A DNA stretch of 57,269 nucleotides, from contig JAEURC010000048.1 in the NCBI GenBank assembly GCA_016789025.1, positions 1-57,269 of the forward strand. Direction: 5' to 3'. Source of the DNA: Anaerolineales bacterium. GTDB lineage: Bacteria; Chloroflexota; Anaerolineae; Anaerolineales; Villigracilaceae. The stretch's first letter is position 1, and every line of letters begins with the position of its first letter. The notes under the pieces were generated by a model. That model worked only from the letters and a program-made list of their open reading frames with translations, ran no database searches and was not told the DNA's origin. Positions 49,897 through 57,269 of the stretch are shown here, in pieces. The position numbers and the translations under genes were made by a program.

Positions 49897-50719
49897 TTTT
49901 CTAACAACCCCTTTTCAATATGAATTTATGCAACGAGGCATGATCGCCGCCGTGCTAGTTGGTATTGTCTGCGCAATCGTTGGCACATTTGTTGTTTTGC
50001 GCGGCATGGCGTTTTTCGGCGACGCGCTTGCGCATACGATTCTCCCCGGCATCGCGTTGGGTTATCTCGTCAGCGGCGGCGCGCGTGAACCGCTGTTTTG
50101 GTGGGCGCTTGGCACAGCCATTGTCGCCTCGCTGGGCATCGGCGCGATCAGCAAAAATTCCCAGATCAAAGAAGATACCGCCATTGGAATTATTTTCGCG
50201 GGCATGTTCGCGCTCGGCATCGCGCTCATCTCCACCGTCCGCAGTTACGCCGTAGACTTGAGTCACTTCCTCTTTGGGGATGTGCTGTCCGTTTCGACTC
50301 AAAGTTTATGGTTGATCCTCCTCTTCGGCGGACTCGTCCTCTTCACCATTTTCGCCTTCTACAAGGGATTTACCACGCTGTCGTTTGACCCCATCCTTGC
50401 CGCCACGCTTCGCCTCCCTGTGGACTTGCTCAACAATCTTCTGCTCGTGCTGATCGCGGTCACTGTCGCGGTCTCGCTTCAAACGGTCGGAGTCGCCCTC
50501 ATGGTCGCCATGCTCGTCACCCCCGCCGCGACGGCGTATCTGCTCACGAATCGTTTGCCGAGAATGATGTTGCTCGCCGCGATCTTTGCGTCGCTTTCGG
50601 GAGTGATTGGATTGTATCTTTCGTACTACCTCAGCATCGCCTCCGGCGCGGCAATCGTGCTTACAGCGACGTTTTTCTTCATCATCGCTTTTGGAGGGAA
50701 GAGAATAAAGATTTGTTAA
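49880..50719 (+). CDS. Metal ABC transporter permease (ZnuB/MntB type)
   Basis: The 279-residue protein has about eight membrane helices with family blocks: IVGTFVVLRGMAFFGDALAH, KEDTAIGIIFAGMFALGIAL, FLFGDVLSVS, VGVALMVAMLVTPAATAYLL. I chose ATG 49880 (MNTLIDFLTTPFQYEFMQRG); alternatives at 49871 and TTG 49853 would add a few residues. It completes the importer. No metal-regulator gene is seen in the window. Confidence 0.92.
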   Translation: MNTLIDFLTTPFQYEFMQRGMIAAVLVGIVCAIVGTFVVLRGMAFFGDALAHTILPGIALGYLVSGGAREPLFWWALGTAIVASLGIGAISKNSQIKEDTAIGIIFAGMFALGIALISTVRSYAVDLSHFLFGDVLSVSTQSLWLILLFGGLVLFTIFAFYKGFTTLSFDPILAATLRLPVDLLNNLLLVLIAVTVAVSLQTVGVALMVAMLVTPAATAYLLTNRLPRMMLLAAIFASLSGVIGLYLSYYLSIASGAAIVLTATFFFIIAFGGKRIKIC

Positions 50720-50794
50720 CTTCACTTCACAGAAACATTGCGGGAGGCTTTGTCGTTAAGTGAAGGATTATCTCAATCGGTTAAAATACCACCC

Positions 50795-52306
50795 ATGTAC
50801 AAACCCATCGCAACGCGCGTCATTCTTTCCTTTCTTCTCTCTTTCCTCTTTCTTCTTTCCTCTTGCTCTCCCTCAACCCCCCCTCCTCTTCCCACCGAAA
50901 CTCAACCCCCTTCGCCAACTACCGCGCCTCCTGAGACTGCGCTTCCCACGGAAACACCAACCGCATTCCCGACCCTCGCGCCCGAATTGGAACGTCCGCA
51001 GTATGTGATTGATTTACAGATGAACTATTCAGCCAAAGCGGCGGAGGTGAACCAGACCATCACCTATCCCAACTGGACAGGCGAAACGCTGACAAGTATC
51101 GTCCTCGCTGTTGAACCCAACCTATGGAGCGGCGGATTCGATCTCAGATCGCTGACCGTAGACCAATTACCAATTACCAATTACATCCTCGAACCCCAAA
51201 CGCAACGCCTCGAAATTCCCCTTCCTCAACCTCTGCCTCCAAGCGGAACGATCACAATTACGATGAACTACGGACTTATCCTTCCGCAGATGCAAGCGTA
51301 CAGCAATCCTAACGAAGTCCGCCCGCAGATTTATGGATACTCCGACAGGCAAATCAACTTTGTAGATTGGTATCCGTTCATCGTGCCGTATCAATCAGGC
51401 GAAGGATGGATATTGCATAACCCGTGGTTTTATGGCGAACATCTTGTTTATGATGTTGCAGATTTTGATGTGACGGTTTCATTCACCGACGGGACGACTC
51501 CGCAGATCGCCTCCTCAGGGGCGGAGGCGGCATCAGGGTTTGCGACCAGCCGCAAGTTCGAGTTGGACGCGGGGCGCACGTTTGCCCTATCCATGAGCAC
51601 TGATTACAAAGTCGCCACGCAGACCGTCGGCGATGTAAAAGTCTTCGCGTATTATTTCGCGTTTTACGATGAAGAGGGCGAAGCGTTATTGCAAACCACC
51701 GCGCAGGCGTTGCAAGTGTTCACTGAAAAGTTCGGACCGTATCGTCACAAAACGATGACCGCCGTGCAGGGCGACTTCAACGACGGCATGGAATATTCGG
51801 CGTTCTATTTCATCAGCCGCGATTATTTTAATTTGTATGATGGCACGCCTGTGAATTATCTCGTGATCATCGGCGCGCATGAGACCGCGCATCAATGGTG
51901 GTTCGACGCGGTCGCGAACGATCAGGGTATCGAGCCGTGGCTCGATGAAGCGCTTGCCACGTACAGCGAGCGCATGTATTACGAAGCGATCTATCCCGAT
52001 CTGGTTGCTTCGTGGCAGAGCTATCGTTATTTTGAATTTCAAAACGCGGGCTTTGTGGATACGCAAGTGTACGATGGCGACGGGCAGAGACCGTATTGGG
52101 ATAAAGTGTATTTAACGGGCGCGCGATTTTTACAAGAGTTGCGCGAGCGTGTGGGCGATGAAATTTTCTTCGCGTTCCTCAAAGATTATTACGCTCAATA
52201 CGCGGGCAGTCGCGCGACAGCGGTTGATTTCTTCCGCGTCTTGCGCGAACACACGTCGGCGGATCTATCTGACCTGATGGCGAAGTATTTTCAGAAAACA
52301 TACTAA
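50795..52306 (+). CDS. M1-family metallopeptidase lipoprotein
   Basis: The protein starts at ATG 50795 with a lipobox (FLLSSCSP) and a Pro/Thr-rich linker. The gluzincin site is intact: HETAHQWW (His362, Glu363, His366) and WLDEALATYSE (Glu385). It lies outside the membrane and is likely to cut or bind peptides. The N-terminal M1 beta domain includes VLAVEPNLWSGGFDLRSLTV. The GxMEN substrate-binding block is replaced by NDGMEYSAF, so the specificity could differ from classic aminopeptidases. A pyrimidine repeat codes part of the signal peptide, and gaccaattaccaattaccaa lies in the coding sequence near 51161. Confidence 0.88.
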   Translation: MYKPIATRVILSFLLSFLFLLSSCSPSTPPPLPTETQPPSPTTAPPETALPTETPTAFPTLAPELERPQYVIDLQMNYSAKAAEVNQTITYPNWTGETLTSIVLAVEPNLWSGGFDLRSLTVDQLPITNYILEPQTQRLEIPLPQPLPPSGTITITMNYGLILPQMQAYSNPNEVRPQIYGYSDRQINFVDWYPFIVPYQSGEGWILHNPWFYGEHLVYDVADFDVTVSFTDGTTPQIASSGAEAASGFATSRKFELDAGRTFALSMSTDYKVATQTVGDVKVFAYYFAFYDEEGEALLQTTAQALQVFTEKFGPYRHKTMTAVQGDFNDGMEYSAFYFISRDYFNLYDGTPVNYLVIIGAHETAHQWWFDAVANDQGIEPWLDEALATYSERMYYEAIYPDLVASWQSYRYFEFQNAGFVDTQVYDGDGQRPYWDKVYLTGARFLQELRERVGDEIFFAFLKDYYAQYAGSRATAVDFFRVLREHTSADLSDLMAKYFQKTY

Positions 52307-52310
52307 CGAT

Positions 52311-52396
52311 GTGTCACCCTGAGCGTAGCGAAGGGTCTCTGATCTTGAAAGTACGAGACTCTTCGGTCGCGGCGAACGCTCCCTCAGAGTGACATG
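52311..52396. repeat. Dispersed module 'gtcaccctgagcgtagcgaag...ctcagagtgacatg'
   Basis: Fourth copy of the 6877-6957 family, between the two peptidase genes. Confidence 0.85.
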
Positions 52397-52406
52397 TTCA
52401 ATCATT

Positions 52407-53930
52407 ATGAAAATTCCACTTCGATTTATTTTTTTCATCCTTTTATTTTTTCTCGCCTCTTGCAACCTGCCCCAAAGGGGACAGACGCTTCCTCCCACAC
52501 TTGTGGTTGTTACCCAGGACCCGGGCGCGTCGCCGACCCTGACGCCTTTCCAGCCGGTGACATTGACGCCATCCTTCACGCCCCAACCACCGACGAATAC
52601 GCCGCCTCCGACGTTTGCTTTCACTGCGACTTCACTACCTCAACCAACCTCGCCCCCAACCACATCGCGGACACAATATACGCTGTTTGCTTTGCTCGAT
52701 TATTACGGTAACCAGCTCGCGGTGGATGAGACGATTCGATACACGAATCAAACGGGAGCGGCGCTGAACGAACTGGTGCTGGCGGTCGAGCCGAACCATC
52801 AGGGCGGTTTCAATCTCGAAAATATATTGCTCAACGGCGTTGCGTTGAATTACGATGTGAACAGTCACCGGCTGACGGTCTATTTGCCGCAGTCTCTGGC
52901 GCCGGGAGCGCAGGTGACGTTGGCGATGCGTTTCCACCTTTCGATTCCCGCCAAAGTGAAAGATCATCCGTACGGTTACGATGTAGACCAGGTCAATTTG
53001 ACGGATTGGTTTCCATTCGTTGTGCCGTATAGCAACGGCTGGGTTCTGCATGACGATTATTATCTGGGCGAGCATCTCGTTCAAGATGCGGCGGACTTTG
53101 AAGTGAACGTCCGCGTCACGGAGGGGAGTATTGTGTTTGCCGCCAGCGGAGTTGGGGAGCCGAATAATGAGTGGACTCGTTATCGTCTCTTCGGCGCGCG
53201 CACATTTGCCCTCTCGGCGAGCGACCAGTTCCAGTTTGTGGAAGCAACCGCAGGGGCGGCGGTGATCCGCGCGTATTATTATCCCGGTTATGAAACGGAA
53301 GGGCTTGCCATCCTGAATGCGGCAGTGCGCGCGGTGGGGTTGTTCGAGTCGTTATTCGGTCCGTATCCGTATGGAAGCCTGTCCATCGTGCAATCGGATT
53401 TGAACGACGGGCAGGAATATGATGGGTTGATATTTTTAGCGACGAAGTTTTACAACGAATACGACGGTTCGGCGCGCAGTAACCTGGTGGCGATCGGCGT
53501 GCACGAGATCGCGCATCAGTGGTGGTATGGGCTGGTGGGGAATGACGCCGCCACGGAGCCGTGGCTCGATGAGGCGCTGTCTGTCTATAGCGAGGCGCTG
53601 TTCTATGAATATATTTATCCAAACTCGTACGATTGGTGGTGGCAGTGGCGCGTCAATTATTTTGGTCCCTCGGGCTATGTGGATACGACCATCTACGAAG
53701 CGCCGACCTTCCGCGCCTACGTCAACTCGAGTTATCTCAACGGCGCGAACTTTTTGGAAGCGCTGAACTATCGCATGGGCGATGATGCGTTCTTCGCCTT
53801 CCTCAAAGATTACGCCTCGCGCTACGGGCGTGGTCGCGCCACCGCGTACGATTTCTTCGCCGTCGCAAGACAGAACACGACTGCGGATATTTCGGATTTG
53901 ATCCGCGCGTATTTTAGGGGAGGGTATTGA
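52407..53930 (+). CDS. M1-family metallopeptidase lipoprotein, paralogue
   Basis: The protein starts at ATG 52407 with a lipobox (LFFLASCN) and a Pro/Thr-rich linker. It keeps HEIAHQWW (His366, Glu367, His370) and EPWLDEALSVYSE (Glu389). It shares the whole domain order with the preceding gene (VLAVEPNHQGGFNLENILLN; NDGQEYDGLIF) but the sequence is clearly diverged, so the duplication is old. Both are predicted to sit on the outer face. They may handle peptides for nutrition or modify surface proteins. Confidence 0.88.
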   Translation: MKIPLRFIFFILLFFLASCNLPQRGQTLPPTLVVVTQDPGASPTLTPFQPVTLTPSFTPQPPTNTPPPTFAFTATSLPQPTSPPTTSRTQYTLFALLDYYGNQLAVDETIRYTNQTGAALNELVLAVEPNHQGGFNLENILLNGVALNYDVNSHRLTVYLPQSLAPGAQVTLAMRFHLSIPAKVKDHPYGYDVDQVNLTDWFPFVVPYSNGWVLHDDYYLGEHLVQDAADFEVNVRVTEGSIVFAASGVGEPNNEWTRYRLFGARTFALSASDQFQFVEATAGAAVIRAYYYPGYETEGLAILNAAVRAVGLFESLFGPYPYGSLSIVQSDLNDGQEYDGLIFLATKFYNEYDGSARSNLVAIGVHEIAHQWWYGLVGNDAATEPWLDEALSVYSEALFYEYIYPNSYDWWWQWRVNYFGPSGYVDTTIYEAPTFRAYVNSSYLNGANFLEALNYRMGDDAFFAFLKDYASRYGRGRATAYDFFAVARQNTTADISDLIRAYFRGGY

Positions 53931-53997
53931 GGAAATCAAGCGTTTCCCCCATGCTTTCCCTACGAAACCTACGCGTGACCTAAACGCTCTCTGAGAA

Positions 53998-54028
53998 TTG
54001 TCTTTCGCGCACAATTCTTTGGTACAAT
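53998..54028 (+). promoter_or_regulatory. Possible promoter TTGTCT-N19-TACAAT
   Basis: The boxes precede a palindrome (54060-54125) and the hydrolase gene. Spacing is 19 bp, longer than ideal, so confidence is low. Confidence 0.35.
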
Positions 54029-54059
54029 CCCGCCGCGTTTTTGGAAGCGGTCAAGGATT

Positions 54060-54125
54060 CTTAGCCACAGAGATCGCAGAGTTCTCAGATGAGAATCTCT
54101 AACTCTCTGCGTGCTCTGTAGCTAA
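54060..54125. repeat. Palindromic module 'ttagccacagagatcgcagag...gtagctaag'
   Basis: Arms tagccacagagatcgcagag and ctctgcgtgctctgtagcta pair, with gttctcagatgagaatc as inner hairpin. It belongs to the ccacagag group also present at 11270-11300. Confidence 0.8.
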
Positions 54126-54157
54126 GCCATCACTTCCGTTTTGGAGGCAGTACCCGA

Positions 54158-55039
54158 ATGGAACTTGAACATAGTTATATCGAAACGAACGGAATCCGCT
54201 TATATGTGGTTCAGGCGGGACCGAAAAGCGGAATCCCAGTCGTGCTCCTGCACGGCTTTCCAGAATTTTGGTATGGGTGGAGGAAACAGATTCCCGCGTT
54301 GGTGAATGCGGGATGCCGGGTTGTCGTCCCTGATCAGCGCGGTTACAACCTGAGCGATAAGCCGAAGGATAAAAAAGACTACGACATTTCCACGCTTGTG
54401 GATGATGTGGTTGGTTTGATCAAAGCCCTGGATTACGAGAAGATCAACCTCGTGGGTCACGACTGGGGCGGGGGCGTGGCGTGGATGTTTGCCATGAACC
54501 ACCCGGAAAAGCTACATAAACTGGCAATTCTCAACTCGCCGCATCCCGTCGTGTATCGCAGGTCGTTGCAACGCGACCCCGATCAAATACGACGCTCGTG
54601 GTACTGGCTTTTCTTCCAGTTACCGCGGCTCGCGGAAAAGATATTGTCCGCGAACGATTTCCGCGAGATGGTTCGCGGTCTGCGCAACTCATCCGTGAAA
54701 AACACATTCACCAATGAAGACATCGAAACATACAAGGCGGCATGGTCTCAGCCCGGCACATTGACCTCCATGCTGAATTGGTATCGCGCCGTATTTCAAT
54801 TCCCGCCGAAGATGCCTGCGGATGTGCAGGTTAAAACCCGCACATTGATGATGTGGGGAATGAAGGACTTCGCGCTCAGTCATCGCCTCGCGCGCCCAAG
54901 TATGGATTATTGCGACGACAGAAATTTGATCCTCTTCCCCGAGTCAACGCATTGGGTGCAACACGATGCGGCCGATGAGGTGAATCACTATTTGATCGAT
55001 TTTCTATTCGACTCGATCACGAAGCGGGCGATTAAATAA
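54158..55039 (+). CDS. Alpha/beta hydrolase, epoxide-hydrolase-like
   Basis: The 293-residue protein has VVLLHGFPEFWYGWRKQIPA (oxyanion HGFP), nucleophile Asp102 in VGHDWGGGVAW, a cap domain containing MLNWYRAVFQ with a candidate Tyr, the acid in WGMKDFALS, and the His in FPESTHWVQHD. An Asp nucleophile with HGFPE and cap Tyr points to epoxide hydrolase; haloacetate or haloalkane dehalogenases share this plan. A GGAGG site lies near 54142. It is probably a single-gene unit. Confidence 0.87.
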   Translation: MELEHSYIETNGIRLYVVQAGPKSGIPVVLLHGFPEFWYGWRKQIPALVNAGCRVVVPDQRGYNLSDKPKDKKDYDISTLVDDVVGLIKALDYEKINLVGHDWGGGVAWMFAMNHPEKLHKLAILNSPHPVVYRRSLQRDPDQIRRSWYWLFFQLPRLAEKILSANDFREMVRGLRNSSVKNTFTNEDIETYKAAWSQPGTLTSMLNWYRAVFQFPPKMPADVQVKTRTLMMWGMKDFALSHRLARPSMDYCDDRNLILFPESTHWVQHDAADEVNHYLIDFLFDSITKRAIK

Positions 55040-55065
55040 AAACGGCGACCTGATGGTCGCCGTTT
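55040..55065. terminator. Terminator shared by convergent hydrolase and kinase genes
   Basis: A perfect 11-bp stem AAACGGCGACC / GGTCGCCGTTT with a 4-base loop. The T-rich tail (TTTTTATTTA) is on the - strand, so it mainly ends the kinase transcript. Confidence 0.9.
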
Positions 55066-55079
55066 ACATTCAACACTGT

Positions 55080-56702
55080 TTACGGGCTTGGCGGCAGATC
55101 TACGCAGTTGCCGCTCTCGAGTCCGTTCAGCGAATGATTGCTGTTTGCCACGCGCGCGCACATCTGTGTTGCCGCGGCAGGCTTGTCGGAGACTCGATAC
55201 CCGCTAAATGGACGCGGTCCGCCGTAGAGGAACCATGGACCAGAACCTGGTGAACCGGCGTTCTGCGGTGAGACCGTGTTGAAGAAAAAGTGGATGTGCA
55301 TGCCGGGCAACGATTCTGTGAATTCGAACGTTTCATATTCCACAACGTAGCGGTTGTTCGCGTCAATCGTGATCGAATTGATACGCACGTATGGTCCCGG
55401 TGGGATCGCTTCTGTCGGCGTTGCGGCGGGAGTGTCGGTCACGCTCAAAGTTGGCGACTCGACGATGACCAGCGGCGCTTCGGTAGCGGGCGCTTGTGTG
55501 TTCGTCAGGATGACCGGCGGCTCGGTGGCATTGCCTCCGCCGAGGAGTTGATTGAAGAGGAAAAATCCGCCGATTGCAAGACAGGCAAACAGGACGACCA
55601 CGCCGGCCAGGATCGGCACGAGCGAGCGCGATTTCGGTTTTGATGCGGGTTGACTCGGCGCGGAATACGGAGTGGGTTGCGGCGCGCTTTCGACCATCGT
55701 GCCGCGCGCTTGTTGATGCATCGGACTGCTTTCGACCACCGTTCCACGCGGCGCGCTGACCGGTTCAACTGTTGTGGCGCTTTTGCTTTTCGTCATGGTT
55801 GGCGCGTCTTCGACCATCGTCGAACGCGAGGAGGGGACAGGTCCAGCGGCGCGGCCAGCCAGCACATTACGGAGCGCCGCCGCCATTTGCGCGGCAGTCT
55901 GGTAGCGATCGGCGGGGTCTTTCTCGAGCGCTTTGTTCACCACGTCCACCAATGCTTCGGGGACCTCCGGGTTCAACTTTTGCGGGTTGGGCACCGGGTC
56001 GTTGATGTGCATCATCATCAACGTCATTGCCGAATCGGCGTCGAAGGGCGGCTTGCCGCTGAGCATTTCGAACAACGTCACGCCGAGCGAATAAATATCC
56101 GAGCGGCGGTCGGGCTGTTCGCCTTTGATCTGTTCCGGCGACATGTACATCGCCGTGCCCACAACCGCGCCGGTGGCGGTGTGCCGCGTGCCGCCGACGA
56201 TCTTGGCAATGCCGAAGTCCATCAGGATGGCTTGACCGGAGGTGGTGAGCATCAGGTTGGCGGGTTTGATATCGCGGTGGATCATGCCGCGCTGGTGGGC
56301 GTAATCTACGGCGTCGCAGATGTTTGCCATGTATTCCATCGCTTTGGAAACGGATAATTTTCTCCCCTGGTCGTTGAGGCGCTTGAGATGATCCTGGATG
56401 GTTTCGCCCGGCACGAACTCGAGCACCATGTAATACAGGTCGAGTTCCTCGTCTTTGTTGAAATCGTGCACGAGGATGATGCCGGGGTGACGCAACTGCG
56501 CCACAGACGAGGCTTCTTCCTCGAACCGTCTTACAAAATCCGGGTTATCCGAAAGATGCGAGTGAATAACCTTGATAGCGACCACGCGCTTGAGGTTGGG
56601 GTCGGTGGCTTTATACACCGCCGACATGCCGCCCTGCCCGAGCATCTCCTCAATCACGTAACGTTTGCCAATGGTTTTACCGATCAGTGATGACTTTGCC
56701 AT
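55080..56702 (-). CDS. Receptor-type Ser/Thr protein kinase (PknB-like)
   Basis: The 540-residue protein has a full Hanks kinase domain: LGQGGMSAVYKA loop, Lys44 (VAIKVI), Glu63, HRDIKPANL (Asp144), DFGIAK (Asp162) and TAMYMSPEQ. A Pro/Ser/Thr linker follows (about 290-365), then a membrane helix (LVPILAGVVVLFACLAIGGF) and a 140-residue outside domain with two Cys (MCARVANSN, SGNCVDLP). There are no PASTA repeats, so the ligand differs from that of classic peptidoglycan-sensing kinases. Targets are unknown. Confidence 0.93.
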   Translation of the reverse strand: MAKSSLIGKTIGKRYVIEEMLGQGGMSAVYKATDPNLKRVVAIKVIHSHLSDNPDFVRRFEEEASSVAQLRHPGIILVHDFNKDEELDLYYMVLEFVPGETIQDHLKRLNDQGRKLSVSKAMEYMANICDAVDYAHQRGMIHRDIKPANLMLTTSGQAILMDFGIAKIVGGTRHTATGAVVGTAMYMSPEQIKGEQPDRRSDIYSLGVTLFEMLSGKPPFDADSAMTLMMMHINDPVPNPQKLNPEVPEALVDVVNKALEKDPADRYQTAAQMAAALRNVLAGRAAGPVPSSRSTMVEDAPTMTKSKSATTVEPVSAPRGTVVESSPMHQQARGTMVESAPQPTPYSAPSQPASKPKSRSLVPILAGVVVLFACLAIGGFFLFNQLLGGGNATEPPVILTNTQAPATEAPLVIVESPTLSVTDTPAATPTEAIPPGPYVRINSITIDANNRYVVEYETFEFTESLPGMHIHFFFNTVSPQNAGSPGSGPWFLYGGPRPFSGYRVSDKPAAATQMCARVANSNHSLNGLESGNCVDLPPSP

Positions 56703-56997
56703 TTCTTTCTCTCCGGATGAAAGATTCCTCTATGTGGAAAAATTCTGCGATGGAAGTGCTCATGATAACACAAATTATTTATGGGATTTGCCCCGCTTCC
56801 ATCTCCTATTGACGGCTGGTTTCCGTGCCGCAACGTGATAAATTTTGAGAAAATAACTTCGCGATCGTGTAAGGCGCGCGATTACGGCGCTAATTCGTTA
56901 GCTTCCATCACGTTGCGCTTGCAGATTGAAAAAGAGATTTCCGATGATGAAAATCGAACCGCGAGGCGGGCGTTGGCAATCGATGCCAATTTCTTCC
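56703..56997. other. 295-bp gap between kinase and the partial gene
   Basis: I see no convincing gene here. An 84-residue + strand frame (56781-57035) has no ribosome site or recognisable domain and overlaps the end of the opposite gene. The AT-rich stretch around 56755-56785 could hold the kinase promoter. Confidence 0.5.
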
Positions 56998-57269
56998 TTA
57001 CGGCGTGTCGATCAAATACAGCCACCCATTGTTGAACTGGCATTGCGTCTTGCGTCCCGATTCGCTCAACGCCACCATGGCGATGAATCCCCTGTCGAAA
57101 ATTTTATCCGAGGTTTTGAAAGCGTTCAGCCGCTGGGCATACTGCGCGTTGATCTCATCCACTACATTATCATAATCTGCCTTGTTTTGTTTATAGACTT
57201 GCATTGCCTGGGCGTTGTTCGCATCGGCGGGCTTCTCCGGCTCCGGCGGCAGGATCGGCAACTTCGGTG
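56998..57269 (-). CDS. C-terminal part of an unknown protein, cut by window edge
   Basis: The visible 87+ residues include MPILPPEPEKPADANNAQAM, a helical coiled region (VYKQNKADYDNVVDEINAQY) and the end GRKTQCQFNNGWLYLIDTP. The frame stays open to the window edge, so the start may lie outside it. I do not recognise the family. Confidence 0.6.
   Translation of the reverse strand, partial: PKLPILPPEPEKPADANNAQAMQVYKQNKADYDNVVDEINAQYAQRLNAFKTSDKIFDRGFIAMVALSESGRKTQCQFNNGWLYLIDTP

Noticed and set aside
56781..57035. 84-residue + strand ORF near the right end
   Set aside because: No ribosome site or domain, unusual composition, and overlap with the 3' end of the opposite partial gene.

Overview
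The window looks like a chromosomal segment of a Chloroflexota bacterium, most likely Anaerolineae. This is inferred from the family mix, with no marker gene or rRNA to confirm it: DUF2142, DUF4910 and DUF4260 proteins, a Wzm/Wzt exporter, an MBG-repeat protein ending in a sortase domain, PD40 propellers joined to other domains, and very many short palindromic repeat modules between genes and sometimes inside them. No rRNA, tRNA or CRISPR array was recognised.

Region 1 (1-20 kb) is a surface-polysaccharide island, almost all on the + strand. It encodes an ABC exporter (Wzm, cut by the window edge, and Wzt with its glycan-binding tail), a capsule-type transferase, two methyltransferases, and a nonulosonic-acid-like set (PseB/FlaA1-type 4,6-dehydratase, RmlD-like reductase, NeuB-like synthase with SAF domain, SpsF-like cytidylyltransferase). 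It also holds an AAC(3)-fold acyltransferase, a DUF4910 aminopeptidase-like protein, several glycosyltransferases and a membrane-spanning LuxR-type regulator with a predicted outside propeller. Together they would build, activate and export an acidic surface glycan.

Region 2 (20-31 kb) holds dihydropteroate synthase, a DUF2142 membrane protein, a zinc-ribbon protein, a DUF4143 ATPase between direct repeats (a probable insertion), an orphan HicB-like protein, a class A penicillin-binding-protein homologue that has lost every catalytic motif I can locate, a DUF3592 protein and a sugar/cation symporter.

Region 3 (31-41 kb) is the most striking. Two tandem cyclic-di-GMP-I riboswitches, the first followed by a perfect intrinsic terminator, lead into a small secreted sortase-fold protein. 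Convergent to it is an 8.2-kb gene for a 2742-residue secreted protein with about 16 MBG-type repeats, several Ig-like domains, an IPVTG sorting-like motif and a C-terminal sortase domain. Its leader can fold into a nested hairpin that I cannot assign to a known RNA class.

Region 4 (41-57 kb) carries a YprB-like nuclease, a STAS protein, a ferric-reductase-like flavocytochrome with small membrane proteins, a NicO transporter fused to a PD40 propeller beside a complete ZnuABC-type metal ABC transporter, two related M1-family lipoproteins, an epoxide-hydrolase-like enzyme, a receptor Ser/Thr kinase, and the end of an unknown gene.
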